Assembly: GCA_025351145.1 (NCBI GenBank)
Contig: JANXWM010000665.1
Coordinates: 1 to 7,654 of the forward strand
DNA: 7,654 bases
Origin: Chitinophagaceae bacterium
GTDB lineage: Bacteria > Bacteroidota > Bacteroidia > Chitinophagales > Chitinophagaceae
Direction: 5' to 3'
Part shown: in pieces, positions 1 through 6,610 of the stretch
Layout: the number at the start of each line of letters is the position of its first letter
Position numbering within the stretch: position 1 is the stretch's first letter
The notes under the pieces: model-generated
Databases searched by the model: none
The model's input: the letters and a program-made list of their open reading frames with translations, nothing else
What the model was told of the DNA's origin: nothing
Translations under genes and position numbers: made by a program

Positions 1-8
1 TCTTGTAC
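1..8 (+). repeat. possible cut-off arm of the dispersed CTTGCGTCGCAC repeat
   Basis: The first eight bases, TCTTGTAC, equal the bases that follow the repeat core in the copy at 3857-3873 (CACTCTTGTAC). If this is a repeat arm, the core lies just left of the window and faces the copy at 124-180. An eight-base match alone is weak. The remaining bases up to 123 show no coding signal on either strand. Confidence 0.25.
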
Positions 9-123
9 CCAACATGCCTGATGGCTGTTTATGTGTGATTGTACTCTCATCCTTTTTCACTTCATAAAACAAATCTATTGCTATATCAACGCAGATGCCT
101 TTTTAATCCTTTTACAAACATAG

Positions 124-180
124 GAGTGTGCGACGCAAGAGGCGATGCCATGAAATGCGTCTGCCTGGTTCAAAAAATGT
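124..180 (-). repeat. dispersed intergenic repeat, copy 1
   Basis: This stretch aligns with the copy at 1871-1926. On the plus strand both have GAGTG(TG)CGACGCAAG, then a CGATGnCATGAAAT block, then a TGCC-containing tail and a run of A. About three quarters of the 50 bases from 131 agree. It begins 9 bases past the stop codon of the yitT-like gene, on its 3' side. Bases 132-137 (GACGCA) can pair with 156-161 (TGCGTC), with a small GGC/GCC stem inside, so the transcript could fold. No T-tract follows on the minus strand, so it is not a classic terminator. Confidence 0.6.
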
Positions 181-188
181 ATTAAACG

Positions 189-1157
189 CTAATGCTTTAA
201 TGGCCGCTGTTTTACTATACCGCCTTTGGTGTCTTTAACGCTGCTCATTACCACGAATGCATTGGGATCTATCTTTTCTATTTCTGTTTTTAGTTTGCTC
301 AATTCGAGCCGTGTAATTACGGTGTACAAAATTTCTACATCAATTGTGCCACCCTGTTTGCCGTAACCGCGTTTGCCACTGTAAACGGTAATGCCGCGCC
401 CCAGATCTGAGATGATCATTTGGCGCAAAGCTTCGTGGTGCGGGGAAATAATGGTTACGCCTGTGTATTCTTCAATGCCCTCAATTACAAAGTCGAGCAT
501 TTTTGATGCGGCGAGATAAGTGATGAGGGAGTAAAGGGCTGTTTCCACAGAGAGCAGGTATGCCGCCACAGAAAAGATAATAATGTTGATGAGGATAATA
601 ATATCGCCAATGGTTGTGCTGAGTTTACGGCTTAAATAAATGCCGAGTACTTCGGTGCCGTCGATCACTGCGCCACCCCTTACGGACAGACCAATTCCGC
701 CCCCTAAAAAGAAGCCGCCGAAAACAGATACCAGTAGTTTATCGTGTGTAATTTCAGGGAAGTGAACAAAGGCTACGCAGAGAGAAAGTCCGCCAATAGC
801 GCAGGCCGTTTTTATGGCGAATGCTTTTCCTATCACTTTGTAGCCAAGGAAAACAAAAGGAATATTGATAATGATGAGCAGAACGTAAAGCGGTGTGTTT
901 GTAAGTTCTGAAACAAGCAGCGAAATACCTGTAGCGCCACCATCAATAAAATTATTGGGCAGCAGAAAACCTTCCAGGCCAAATGCTGCAGAGCCAATGC
1001 CAAGCGACATCAGCACAATATCTTTTATAAGCCTGTATATTGATATTTTAAGTTCCCGGTAGCCTTTGGCCATTTTAAAACGGGAATATTCATTCACTGC
1101 GTCTTTCTTTTTGTGAAAGACTGACTGTACAACTATTTGTTTCCAGAATGGGTTCAC
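189..1157 (-). CDS. YitT-family membrane protein (DUF161 plus C-terminal DUF2179)
   Basis: A 322-residue inner-membrane protein of the YitT family. Members are widespread, and their transported substrate, if any, is generally not known. About five to six hydrophobic segments lie between residues 45 and 225. Two glycine-rich family signatures are visible: LPNNFIDGGATGIS near 66-79, and GGAVIDGTEVLGIYLSRK near 161-178, the second repeating the fold of the first. Residues 230-310 form the soluble C-terminal DUF2179 domain (GITVYSGKRGYGKQGG at 255-270, then an I-D-P-x-A-F-V segment), a likely ligand-binding or regulatory part. The first 44 residues are a polar tail. Met29 (base 1073) is an alternative start that would shorten it, and the T-rich inverted repeat just upstream of Met1 makes this worth checking. 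The family call is firm and the function is open. Confidence 0.88.
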   Translation of the reverse strand: MNPFWKQIVVQSVFHKKKDAVNEYSRFKMAKGYRELKISIYRLIKDIVLMSLGIGSAAFGLEGFLLPNNFIDGGATGISLLVSELTNTPLYVLLIIINIPFVFLGYKVIGKAFAIKTACAIGGLSLCVAFVHFPEITHDKLLVSVFGGFFLGGGIGLSVRGGAVIDGTEVLGIYLSRKLSTTIGDIIILINIIIFSVAAYLLSVETALYSLITYLAASKMLDFVIEGIEEYTGVTIISPHHEALRQMIISDLGRGITVYSGKRGYGKQGGTIDVEILYTVITRLELSKLKTEIEKIDPNAFVVMSSVKDTKGGIVKQRPLKH

Positions 1158-1165
1158 TGTGGTAA

Positions 1166-1216
1166 TTTTTAAAAAGAAACCGGCAATGTTTAATTGGTAA
1201 AAAAATGGCGCCGGTT
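1166..1216 (-). terminator. inverted repeat with T-tract before the yitT-like gene (possible terminator or leader element)
   Basis: On the minus strand AACCGGC (1216-1210) is followed 25 bases later by GCCGGTT (1184-1178) and then by a TCTTTTT tract. That is the order of a factor-independent terminator for the acetyltransferase transcript, but the loop is long and the T-tract ends only about 13 bases from the annotated start of the yitT-like gene. It could equally be a leader element. Confidence 0.3.
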
Positions 1217-1328
1217 AAATGAAAAAAAGATATTTGCCAACAGCATGAAGTTAATTAGAAATGCGCAATAACAGCACTTATGCGGCACATAGAACAAAAT
1301 GCTTTTAAAATTAAATCCTGTCTTTTTA

Positions 1329-1793
1329 TTACAATGCTAATAGCATTTTATAGTTGGTAAGCTGCATATTATTTATAACCACAACCTGTTGCTGAACCGC
1401 AATAAAATGATGCTTTTCGAAAAAAGGTTTTGCCGTAATGCTTACTTCAGATTCAATTGTTTGTATACCAAGTGTGGTGGCTGTTTCAATTATTTTTTTA
1501 AGCAATTGTGTTGCTATGCCCTGCCCCTGGAAACCTTTATGCACGTACATCATGTCGAGATAACCGGAAGTTTCAAGAGATGCAAAGCCTGTTATTGTTT
1601 TATCTGCTGTTTCTGCAATATAAAAATATTGTTCATTGATTTTTCTTAACAGGCTCTCTGTCCGCTCCGCAGTTGCGGCCCAGGCTTTTATTTGTTCGGG
1701 GTTATAATCTTTTATGTTGATGCTGGTGATGGTTCCGTAATAGAGTTCTTTTAGTGCATTAATATCGCCGGGTGTTGCAGTACGTAAAATCAT
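1329..1793 (-). CDS. GNAT family N-acetyltransferase, YafP-like
   Basis: A 154-residue single-domain enzyme expected to move an acetyl group from acetyl-CoA to an amine; the acceptor cannot be read from sequence. The acetyl-CoA binding motif A is VHKGFQGQGIATQLL at residues 84-98, with the Q-x-x-G-x-G/A pattern, after the beta-4 strand GYLDMMYV. The C-terminal part, SITAKPFFEKHHFIAVQQQ at 118-136 followed by an L-T-N-Y-K-M ending, closely resembles E. coli YafP. The early YNPEQIKAW segment (30-38) also fits that subfamily. Length is normal for a GNAT domain. The start ATG at 1793 precedes the typical ILRTATPGD first strand. It is separated from rsmG by 132 bases holding a repeat copy, so it is probably transcribed on its own. 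In E. coli yafP belongs to an SOS-inducible operon, but nothing here shows such control. Confidence 0.88.
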   Translation of the reverse strand: MILRTATPGDINALKELYYGTITSINIKDYNPEQIKAWAATAERTESLLRKINEQYFYIAETADKTITGFASLETSGYLDMMYVHKGFQGQGIATQLLKKIIETATTLGIQTIESEVSITAKPFFEKHHFIAVQQQVVVINNMQLTNYKMLLAL

Positions 1794-1857
1794 GAGCTGA
1801 AATTAAGCGGAGATAAATTTTTAGTTTGTATTGCGGCTGTTGAAAGTTCATAAAAAT

Positions 1858-1926
1858 TACTGCTGTAAAAGAGTGCGACGCAAGGAACGATGACATGAAA
1901 TACTTATGCCCGCCCCAAAAAAATAT
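1858..1926 (-). repeat. dispersed intergenic repeat, copy 2
   Basis: Contains AAGAGTGCGACGCAAGGA (1869-1886), an exact match to the reverse complement of the copy at 3856-3873. Its rightward extension aligns with copy 1 (CGATGACATGAAAT). It abuts the stop codon of rsmG and lies upstream of the acetyltransferase gene. On the minus strand it reads core, then TTACAGCAGTAATTTTT. The TTG in the core and TAATTTTT stand 21 bases apart, so this copy could supply a Bacteroidota-type promoter for the acetyltransferase gene; that is a guess. Confidence 0.65.
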
Positions 1927-2549
1927 TACCTGCTTACATGCAGCAAATGTTTGTCTTTAAAAGATTCTTCTTTAAAAATATTTTGTATGGCAACCATGCG
2001 TGGCCGTACACCACTTTCAAAAATTTCCACTGTAAGATCGCCGCCTTTAAGGCTGATTAAACCGTTGGGCAGTTCCTGTTTGTCGGCTTTTTTTATAAGC
2101 GGCCTGCTCCAGTGCCATAGATCTTTAAGCGGCGCAACGGCACGGGAAACGGCGAAATCGAACTTGCGGTTTTTTATTTCTTCGGCACGTGTTTGCTGCG
2201 TGGTTACATTTTCTAAACCAATTGCTTCGGCAACGGCATTTACCACTTTTAATTTTTTGCCTATGCTGTCAACCAAATGAAATTCTACTTCTGGAAAAAA
2301 GATTGCCAGTGGAATACCCGGAAAACCACCACCTGTGCCAATATCTATAATACTGGTTCCGGGTTCAAAATTAATCTGCGTGGCAATGGCCAAAGAATGC
2401 AGCACATGTTTTTCGTAAAGGCCATCAATATCTTTGCGGCTTATTACATTGATCTTACTGTTCCAGTCTTTATACAGTTCGTCTAATGCGGCAAACTGCT
2501 TTAACTGGGCTTCAGTAAAATCATCAAAATATTTTAAAAGAATTTCCAT
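1926..2549 (-). CDS. rsmG: 16S rRNA (guanine-527-N7)-methyltransferase RsmG
   Basis: RsmG (GidB) methylates N7 of G527 in 16S rRNA using S-adenosylmethionine; its loss is known to give low-level streptomycin resistance. The 207-residue protein is of normal family length. Visible hallmarks, in order, are NVISRKD at 34-40, HVLHSL at 48-53, the SAM-binding loop DIGTGGGFPGIPLAI at 69-83, the acidic strand end VDS at 93-95 followed by KK at 98-99, RAEE at 121-124, SRAVAPL at 135-141 and LKGG at 167-170. All expected motifs are present. It begins with the only plausible Met, 48 bases after the stop of the glycosyltransferase gene, so the two are probably co-transcribed. A dispersed repeat copy touches its 3' end. 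Confidence 0.96.
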   Translation of the reverse strand: MEILLKYFDDFTEAQLKQFAALDELYKDWNSKINVISRKDIDGLYEKHVLHSLAIATQINFEPGTSIIDIGTGGGFPGIPLAIFFPEVEFHLVDSIGKKLKVVNAVAEAIGLENVTTQQTRAEEIKNRKFDFAVSRAVAPLKDLWHWSRPLIKKADKQELPNGLISLKGGDLTVEIFESGVRPRMVAIQNIFKEESFKDKHLLHVSR

Positions 2550-2597
2550 AATAAACTTTGTTAGCCCGTCTGCAAAAAAAGAGAAGGATGACGTTTC

Positions 2598-3731
2598 CTA
2601 ATTCCAGGTCTTTGCTGGTTTTTTAAACAATGCCGGAGCGTACAGAAGGTAATAAAAAACCATCCATATATCTAATAAAACAAACCATGGCCAAAGATCG
2701 GCTTCGTTTAATTTTTTCATGCTCTTATACCAAACAATGCCCTGTATAATTAGCCTTAAACCAAACACTGCAAGTGCCAGCCACCACACATAAAATATTG
2801 CCGCTGCAATAGCCAGCGGATACACCAGCACCTGGGTTAACGAATACAAACCCAGCCAGAATTTATGTTTGCCTTTATAATATTTTGAAGTAGTATAATG
2901 CCTGAATTTCTGGCGTTGCCAGCTGCTCCATGTTTTCTCCGGTTCGCTCAATGTGTGTGCATCTTTATCAATCACAATAGCCGTGTTGTGTTTGGTAGCC
3001 ACTTTGTTGATGAAAAGGTCATCATCGCCGCCGGGAATATGATTAATGGAAGAAAATCCCTTGCTGTTGAAAAACAGTTCTTTTTTATACGATAAATTTC
3101 TGCCCACGCCCATATACGGCATACCTGCCAGCGCGAAAGAAAAATACTGCAAAGCGCTGTGAAAAGTTTCAAAACGTATCAGCTTATTTAATGTGCCTGG
3201 CCTTTTGTGATAAGCCCCGTAACCCAGCACAATTTGTTTATCATCATAATAACCATCCTGCATTTTTTGTATCCAGAATTCACTCGCAGGCACACAGTCT
3301 GCATCTGTTAATAAAACCACTTCGTATTTGGCCGATTTTATACCTATTGACAAAGGGAATTTCTTACCCGGTATCATCATCGCTTCCTGCGTAAGTGCAA
3401 CCGGGTTAAGGTTTTTAAACGTTTTCTTTAATTCATCCAGCAGGTATTTTGTTTCATCGGTACTGTTATCGTTCACCACTATTATTTCGTGCGTGGTTTT
3501 GTATTGCTGTACCAGTATGCCGGGCAGGTTGCGTGCAATATTCTCCGCTTCGTCCCTTGCGCAAACAATTACCGTAACCGGGTATTCCTGCGATGAAGCT
3601 TTTACAGGCGGTTTATACTGCGCCAGCCGTAAAAAGAAAAACAGGTAATAAAATAGCTGAACCGCGATAATAACGCAAAAGCAAATGAATATAGCGAGTT
3701 TCCAAAAGTCAGGTAGTTGTAATAAATCCAT
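2598..3731 (-). CDS. membrane-anchored family 2 glycosyltransferase
   Basis: A 377-residue inverting GT-A glycosyltransferase that would use a nucleotide-sugar donor at the cytoplasmic face of the inner membrane. Residues 11-35 form an N-terminal membrane anchor. The catalytic domain follows: VCARDEAENI at 56-65, VNDNSTDET at 86-94, the metal-binding TDADC (DxD at D143/D145), the acidic GGDDDLF at 234-240 where the catalytic base is expected, and Q-K-F-R-H at 274-278, resembling the QxxRW motif of processive enzymes with His in place of Trp. Two or three hydrophobic segments at about 295-333 and 346-368 close the protein. This layout fits enzymes making cell-surface polysaccharide or glycolipid; donor and acceptor cannot be told. 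It leads the minus-strand unit with rsmG and is divergent from hsdR. Confidence 0.9.
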   Translation of the reverse strand: MDLLQLPDFWKLAIFICFCVIIAVQLFYYLFFFLRLAQYKPPVKASSQEYPVTVIVCARDEAENIARNLPGILVQQYKTTHEIIVVNDNSTDETKYLLDELKKTFKNLNPVALTQEAMMIPGKKFPLSIGIKSAKYEVVLLTDADCVPASEFWIQKMQDGYYDDKQIVLGYGAYHKRPGTLNKLIRFETFHSALQYFSFALAGMPYMGVGRNLSYKKELFFNSKGFSSINHIPGGDDDLFINKVATKHNTAIVIDKDAHTLSEPEKTWSSWQRQKFRHYTTSKYYKGKHKFWLGLYSLTQVLVYPLAIAAAIFYVWWLALAVFGLRLIIQGIVWYKSMKKLNEADLWPWFVLLDIWMVFYYLLYAPALFKKPAKTWN

Positions 3732-3736
3732 ACATG

Positions 3737-3744
3737 CAAAAATA
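3737..3744 (-). promoter_or_regulatory. -7-like box TATTTTTG before the glycosyltransferase gene
   Basis: On the minus strand TATTTTTG fits the Bacteroidota -7 consensus TAnnTTTG exactly. It ends only six bases before the annotated ATG, so transcription from it would begin at or beside the start codon (leaderless). No good TTTG stands about 20 bases upstream, so support is weak. Confidence 0.22.
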
Positions 3745-3856
3745 CTTAACCGTTACACATTTACGGCGCTCTTATAAGAAGGTTATCCACATTGCCTTTC
3801 GCAGTTTTAAGTAGGTTTCTTTTATTGGCCGGGGCTTTGGTAATACTATGAGGTAT

Positions 3857-3910
3857 CCTTGCGTCGCACTCTTGTACGGTTGGATATTCTATTGAGCTTT
3901 TACAGTAGTG
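3857..3910 (+). repeat. dispersed intergenic repeat, copy 3
   Basis: CCTTGCGTCGCACTCTT at 3857-3873 is the reverse complement of the core of copy 2. After a 26-base stretch (3874-3899), TTACAGTAGT at 3900-3909 again matches copy 2 (TTACAGCAGT on the minus strand). The orientation is opposite to copies 1 and 2, pointing towards hsdR. Confidence 0.6.
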
Positions 3911-3971
3911 GAGATTTAAGCGGATAAATGTTCAAAAGGAATGAATACAGAATAAGCTTATCCTTTTTTTA

Positions 3972-4001
3972 GTTGCATTTTAGGTTAATTGGCTAACATT
4001 G
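3972..4001 (+). promoter_or_regulatory. candidate hsdR promoter (TTG / TAACATTG)
   Basis: TTG at 3973-3975 is followed after 18 bases by TAACATTG at 3994-4001, one base off the Bacteroidota -7 consensus TAnnTTTG and with near-usual spacing. Transcription would begin near 4008, leaving a leader of about 80 bases that contains the inverted repeat at 4020-4035. Confidence 0.3.
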
Positions 4002-4019
4002 ATAAAAAACACCAAACTG

Positions 4020-4035
4020 TAAGCCACCTGGCTTA
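4020..4035 (+). promoter_or_regulatory. perfect inverted repeat in the hsdR leader (possible operator)
   Basis: TAAGCCA-CC-TGGCTTA is a perfect 7+7 inverted repeat with a two-base spacer, ending 51 bases before the hsdR ATG. Such symmetry fits a dimeric DNA-binding protein. As RNA it would form only a six-pair stem with a four-base loop and no T-tract follows. Which protein would bind it is unknown. Confidence 0.35.
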
Positions 4036-4086
4036 GCATACGGGTTTGCATTAGCTTTCTTATATTGTGCTTCTATATATGAAGAC

Positions 4087-6600
4087 ATGGGTAAAGAAGC
4101 CAAAGCCAGGATAAAAATAAATAAGTTGCTGGATGAAGCGGGCTGGCGATTTTTTGATGACGAAACGGGGAGGTCAAATATTATCCTTGAGAACAATACA
4201 AAAATTACTCAACCAATTTTAGATGATTTTGGTGATGATTTTGAAAATACAACAAACGGCTTCATAGATTATTTACTTCTTGATAATAAAGGTTTCCCAT
4301 TGATTGTTCTGGAGGCCAAGAAAGATAATATCCATCCGCTTTCAGCAAAGGAACAGGCAAGAAAATATGCGCAATCCCAAAATTGCCGCTTCATTATTTT
4401 GTCAAATGGCAACCAACATTATTTATGGGACTTGCGAAGAGGTAATCCTAATATTATCACAGCCTTTCCTACGCCGGAAACAGTTATAGGTTACAGTTCA
4501 TTTAAACCCAATAAAGAGAATTTAATTAGTGAAACAGTAAAAGAAGATTACATCGTAATTACACAAAAACAGGATTATTATCTTGATCCGAGATGGATAG
4601 ATGAACCTCAACGTAAAACTTATCTGGAAGACAACAAGCTTCGTTTCTTACGTAAGTATCAGGTAAGGGCCATCGAAAGGATCCAGGAAGAAGCAAAAAG
4701 AGGAAAAGACCGCTTCCTGTTTGAAATGGCGACAGGTACCGGAAAAACACTAACTGCTGCGGCCGTTATAAAACTATTTCTGCGTACCGGCAATGCAAGG
4801 CGTGTTTTATTTTTAGTTGACCGTTTAGAATTAGAAGACCAGGCAGATAAAGCGTTTAAAGAATATCTGCGCAACGATTATAAATGCAGTATTTATAAAG
4901 AGAACCGCGACGACTGGAGAAAGGCTGAGATAGTAGTCTCCACAGTGCAGTCATTTCTTTTTAAAAATAAATACAAACGGATTTTTAATCCTACAGATTT
5001 TGATTTAGTCATTTCGGATGAAGCGCATAGAAGTATTGGAGGCAACAGCCGCGCAGTATTTGAATATTTTATCGGTTATAAATTAGGATTGACAGCAACG
5101 CCTAAAGATTATTTAAAAAAAATTGACACGGGGAAACTCGGTCAAAATGATCCAAGGGAATTGGAGCGCAGGATGCTGATGGATACTTATACAACTTTTG
5201 GATGCGAAGATGGCAGGCCTACGTTTCAATACAGTTTATTGCATGGCGTAAGAGATGGTTATTTGGTAAACCCAATTGTTGCAGATGCCCGTACCGAGAT
5301 TACAACACAATTGCTTTCTGATGATGGGTATAGTATTCTTACAACAAATGATGATGGGGAAGAAACAGAAATTTCTTTCTCCCAAAAAGATTTTGAAAAG
5401 AAGATTTTTTCTGAAAACACCAACAGGAGTTTTTGCAAAACTTTTTTAGAAAATGCTTTACACGATCCCGTTACAAATGAAATGGGCAAAACTATTGTGT
5501 TTTGTGTAAGCCAGAACCATGCTGCAAAAATTACACAGGTATTAAATGAATTTGCAGATAAAATATTCCCCGGTAAATATCAGTCTGATTTTGCAGTACA
5601 AGTAACTTCAGTAGTTACCGGGGCGCAGCAATTTTCTATAAACTTTGCCAATAATAACCTTAATGGCTCACGAAACTTTAATGCTTTTTACAAAACAGGT
5701 AAAAGCAGGGTTTGCGTAACTGTTGGCATGATGACTACTGGTTACGATTGTCCTGACCTGTTGAATGTTTGCTTAATGCGGCCAGTTTTTTCTCCGACAG
5801 ATTTTATCCAGATAAAAGGCAGGGGAACCCGAAAGCATAATTTTTTAAATGACTTATTGGATAAAGAACTTGCTGCCACTATATTACAACCCGAAAAAAC
5901 AAAATTTAAACTGTTTGATTTTTTTGCCAACTGCGAATTTTTTGAAGAAAAATTTAATTATGATGAAGTATTAAAACTTCCCATGAAGGCTTCAAAAAGC
6001 AGTGGCGGCGGGGGATATGATATAGATGAATACGACAGCACAAAACATGATCCCCTGAAAACAATAAAGTTTGCTGAGATTGATGAAAAGGGGATGAAGA
6101 TTGACAGGATGTATTTTGACCGCTTTGAAGATACGGTAAAAGATAATCCTGCAGTACAAAAAATGATGGCTGAGAGCGATATGGATGCAGTAGAGCAATA
6201 CATTGTAAATAATATTTTCAATAAGCCTGAAGAATTTTTTAATCTTGAAAAGCTACGCAATGCTATGAAGGTTGACCGCAGACTTTCCCTGCGGGAAATA
6301 ATAGAAAAAGTATTTGGTTTTATTTCTTATTTTAAAAGCAAAGATGAATTACTGGAAGATGAATTTGATAAATTCGACAGCAGGTATTTGCCTGATGAAA
6401 AAGTATTTGATTATGCGAAAGACTATTTTAAAAGTTACATTACTGACATTGAATTCCGGGAAATCATTGAGCAAAAAAAATATGCCCTGCTTAATACAAA
6501 CCCTAATGGAAATGTTTTCAGGCAATTACCACCCGAGTTACGCACCCTGATCCCCGAATATATAAAAGACAATATTTCTCTAAATCAATTTATGGCTTAA
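4087..6600 (+). CDS. hsdR: type I restriction enzyme subunit R (HsdR, EcoAI/EcoEI-like)
   Basis: HsdR is the motor and nuclease of a type I restriction complex: with HsdM and HsdS it translocates unmethylated DNA using ATP and cuts it away from the recognition site. The 837-residue protein has a PD-(D/E)xK nuclease domain at about 1-125, with D61 and E76-A77-K78. The superfamily 2 motor follows, with Walker A ATGTGKT at 215-221, DEAH at 311-314, TAT at 336-338, TTGYDCPD at 550-557 and QIKGRGTR at 575-582. The glycine-rich SSGGGG (638-643) links to a C-terminal EcoEI_R_C-like region at about 650-830, thought to contact the methylase. No key residue is missing and length is normal for this subtype. 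ATG at 4087 is the first Met in an open stretch starting at 4006. A10-base gap separates it from dinD. An A8 run lies at 6473-6480. Confidence 0.96.
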   Translation: MGKEAKARIKINKLLDEAGWRFFDDETGRSNIILENNTKITQPILDDFGDDFENTTNGFIDYLLLDNKGFPLIVLEAKKDNIHPLSAKEQARKYAQSQNCRFIILSNGNQHYLWDLRRGNPNIITAFPTPETVIGYSSFKPNKENLISETVKEDYIVITQKQDYYLDPRWIDEPQRKTYLEDNKLRFLRKYQVRAIERIQEEAKRGKDRFLFEMATGTGKTLTAAAVIKLFLRTGNARRVLFLVDRLELEDQADKAFKEYLRNDYKCSIYKENRDDWRKAEIVVSTVQSFLFKNKYKRIFNPTDFDLVISDEAHRSIGGNSRAVFEYFIGYKLGLTATPKDYLKKIDTGKLGQNDPRELERRMLMDTYTTFGCEDGRPTFQYSLLHGVRDGYLVNPIVADARTEITTQLLSDDGYSILTTNDDGEETEISFSQKDFEKKIFSENTNRSFCKTFLENALHDPVTNEMGKTIVFCVSQNHAAKITQVLNEFADKIFPGKYQSDFAVQVTSVVTGAQQFSINFANNNLNGSRNFNAFYKTGKSRVCVTVGMMTTGYDCPDLLNVCLMRPVFSPTDFIQIKGRGTRKHNFLNDLLDKELAATILQPEKTKFKLFDFFANCEFFEEKFNYDEVLKLPMKASKSSGGGGYDIDEYDSTKHDPLKTIKFAEIDEKGMKIDRMYFDRFEDTVKDNPAVQKMMAESDMDAVEQYIVNNIFNKPEEFFNLEKLRNAMKVDRRLSLREIIEKVFGFISYFKSKDELLEDEFDKFDSRYLPDEKVFDYAKDYFKSYITDIEFREIIEQKKYALLNTNPNGNVFRQLPPELRTLIPEYIKDNISLNQFMA

Positions 6601-6610
6601 TAATTCATCA

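Larger units (their letters stand above)
3732..4086. other. intergenic region between divergent glycosyltransferase and hsdR genes
   Basis: About 355 bases with no convincing gene. It contains a -7-like box for the glycosyltransferase gene, a dispersed repeat copy at 3857-3908, a fold-capable stretch in which AAAAGGA (3934-3940) pairs with TCCTTTT (3961-3967) around the palindrome ATAAGCTTAT, a T7 tract, a candidate hsdR promoter at 3972-4001 and a perfect inverted repeat at 4020-4035. The hsdR frame is open back to a stop at 4003 but has no ATG before 4087. Confidence 0.7.

Noticed and set aside
1333..1347. Perfect hairpin AATGCT-AAT-AGCATT at the 3' end of the acetyltransferase gene
   Set aside because: Its arms code for the last residues and no T-tract follows on the minus strand, so it is not a convincing terminator; AT-rich palindromes this short arise by chance.
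1906..2486. Plus-strand open frames opposite rsmG
   Set aside because: They are antisense to a gene with all RsmG motifs, have no recognisable domain and show the odd composition of a reversed coding strand.
6473..6480. A8 run near the 3' end of hsdR as a phase-variation site
   Set aside because: Runs of eight A are common in AT-rich genes, and this one codes for Gln-Lys-Lys in an intact frame; nothing else suggests phase variation.
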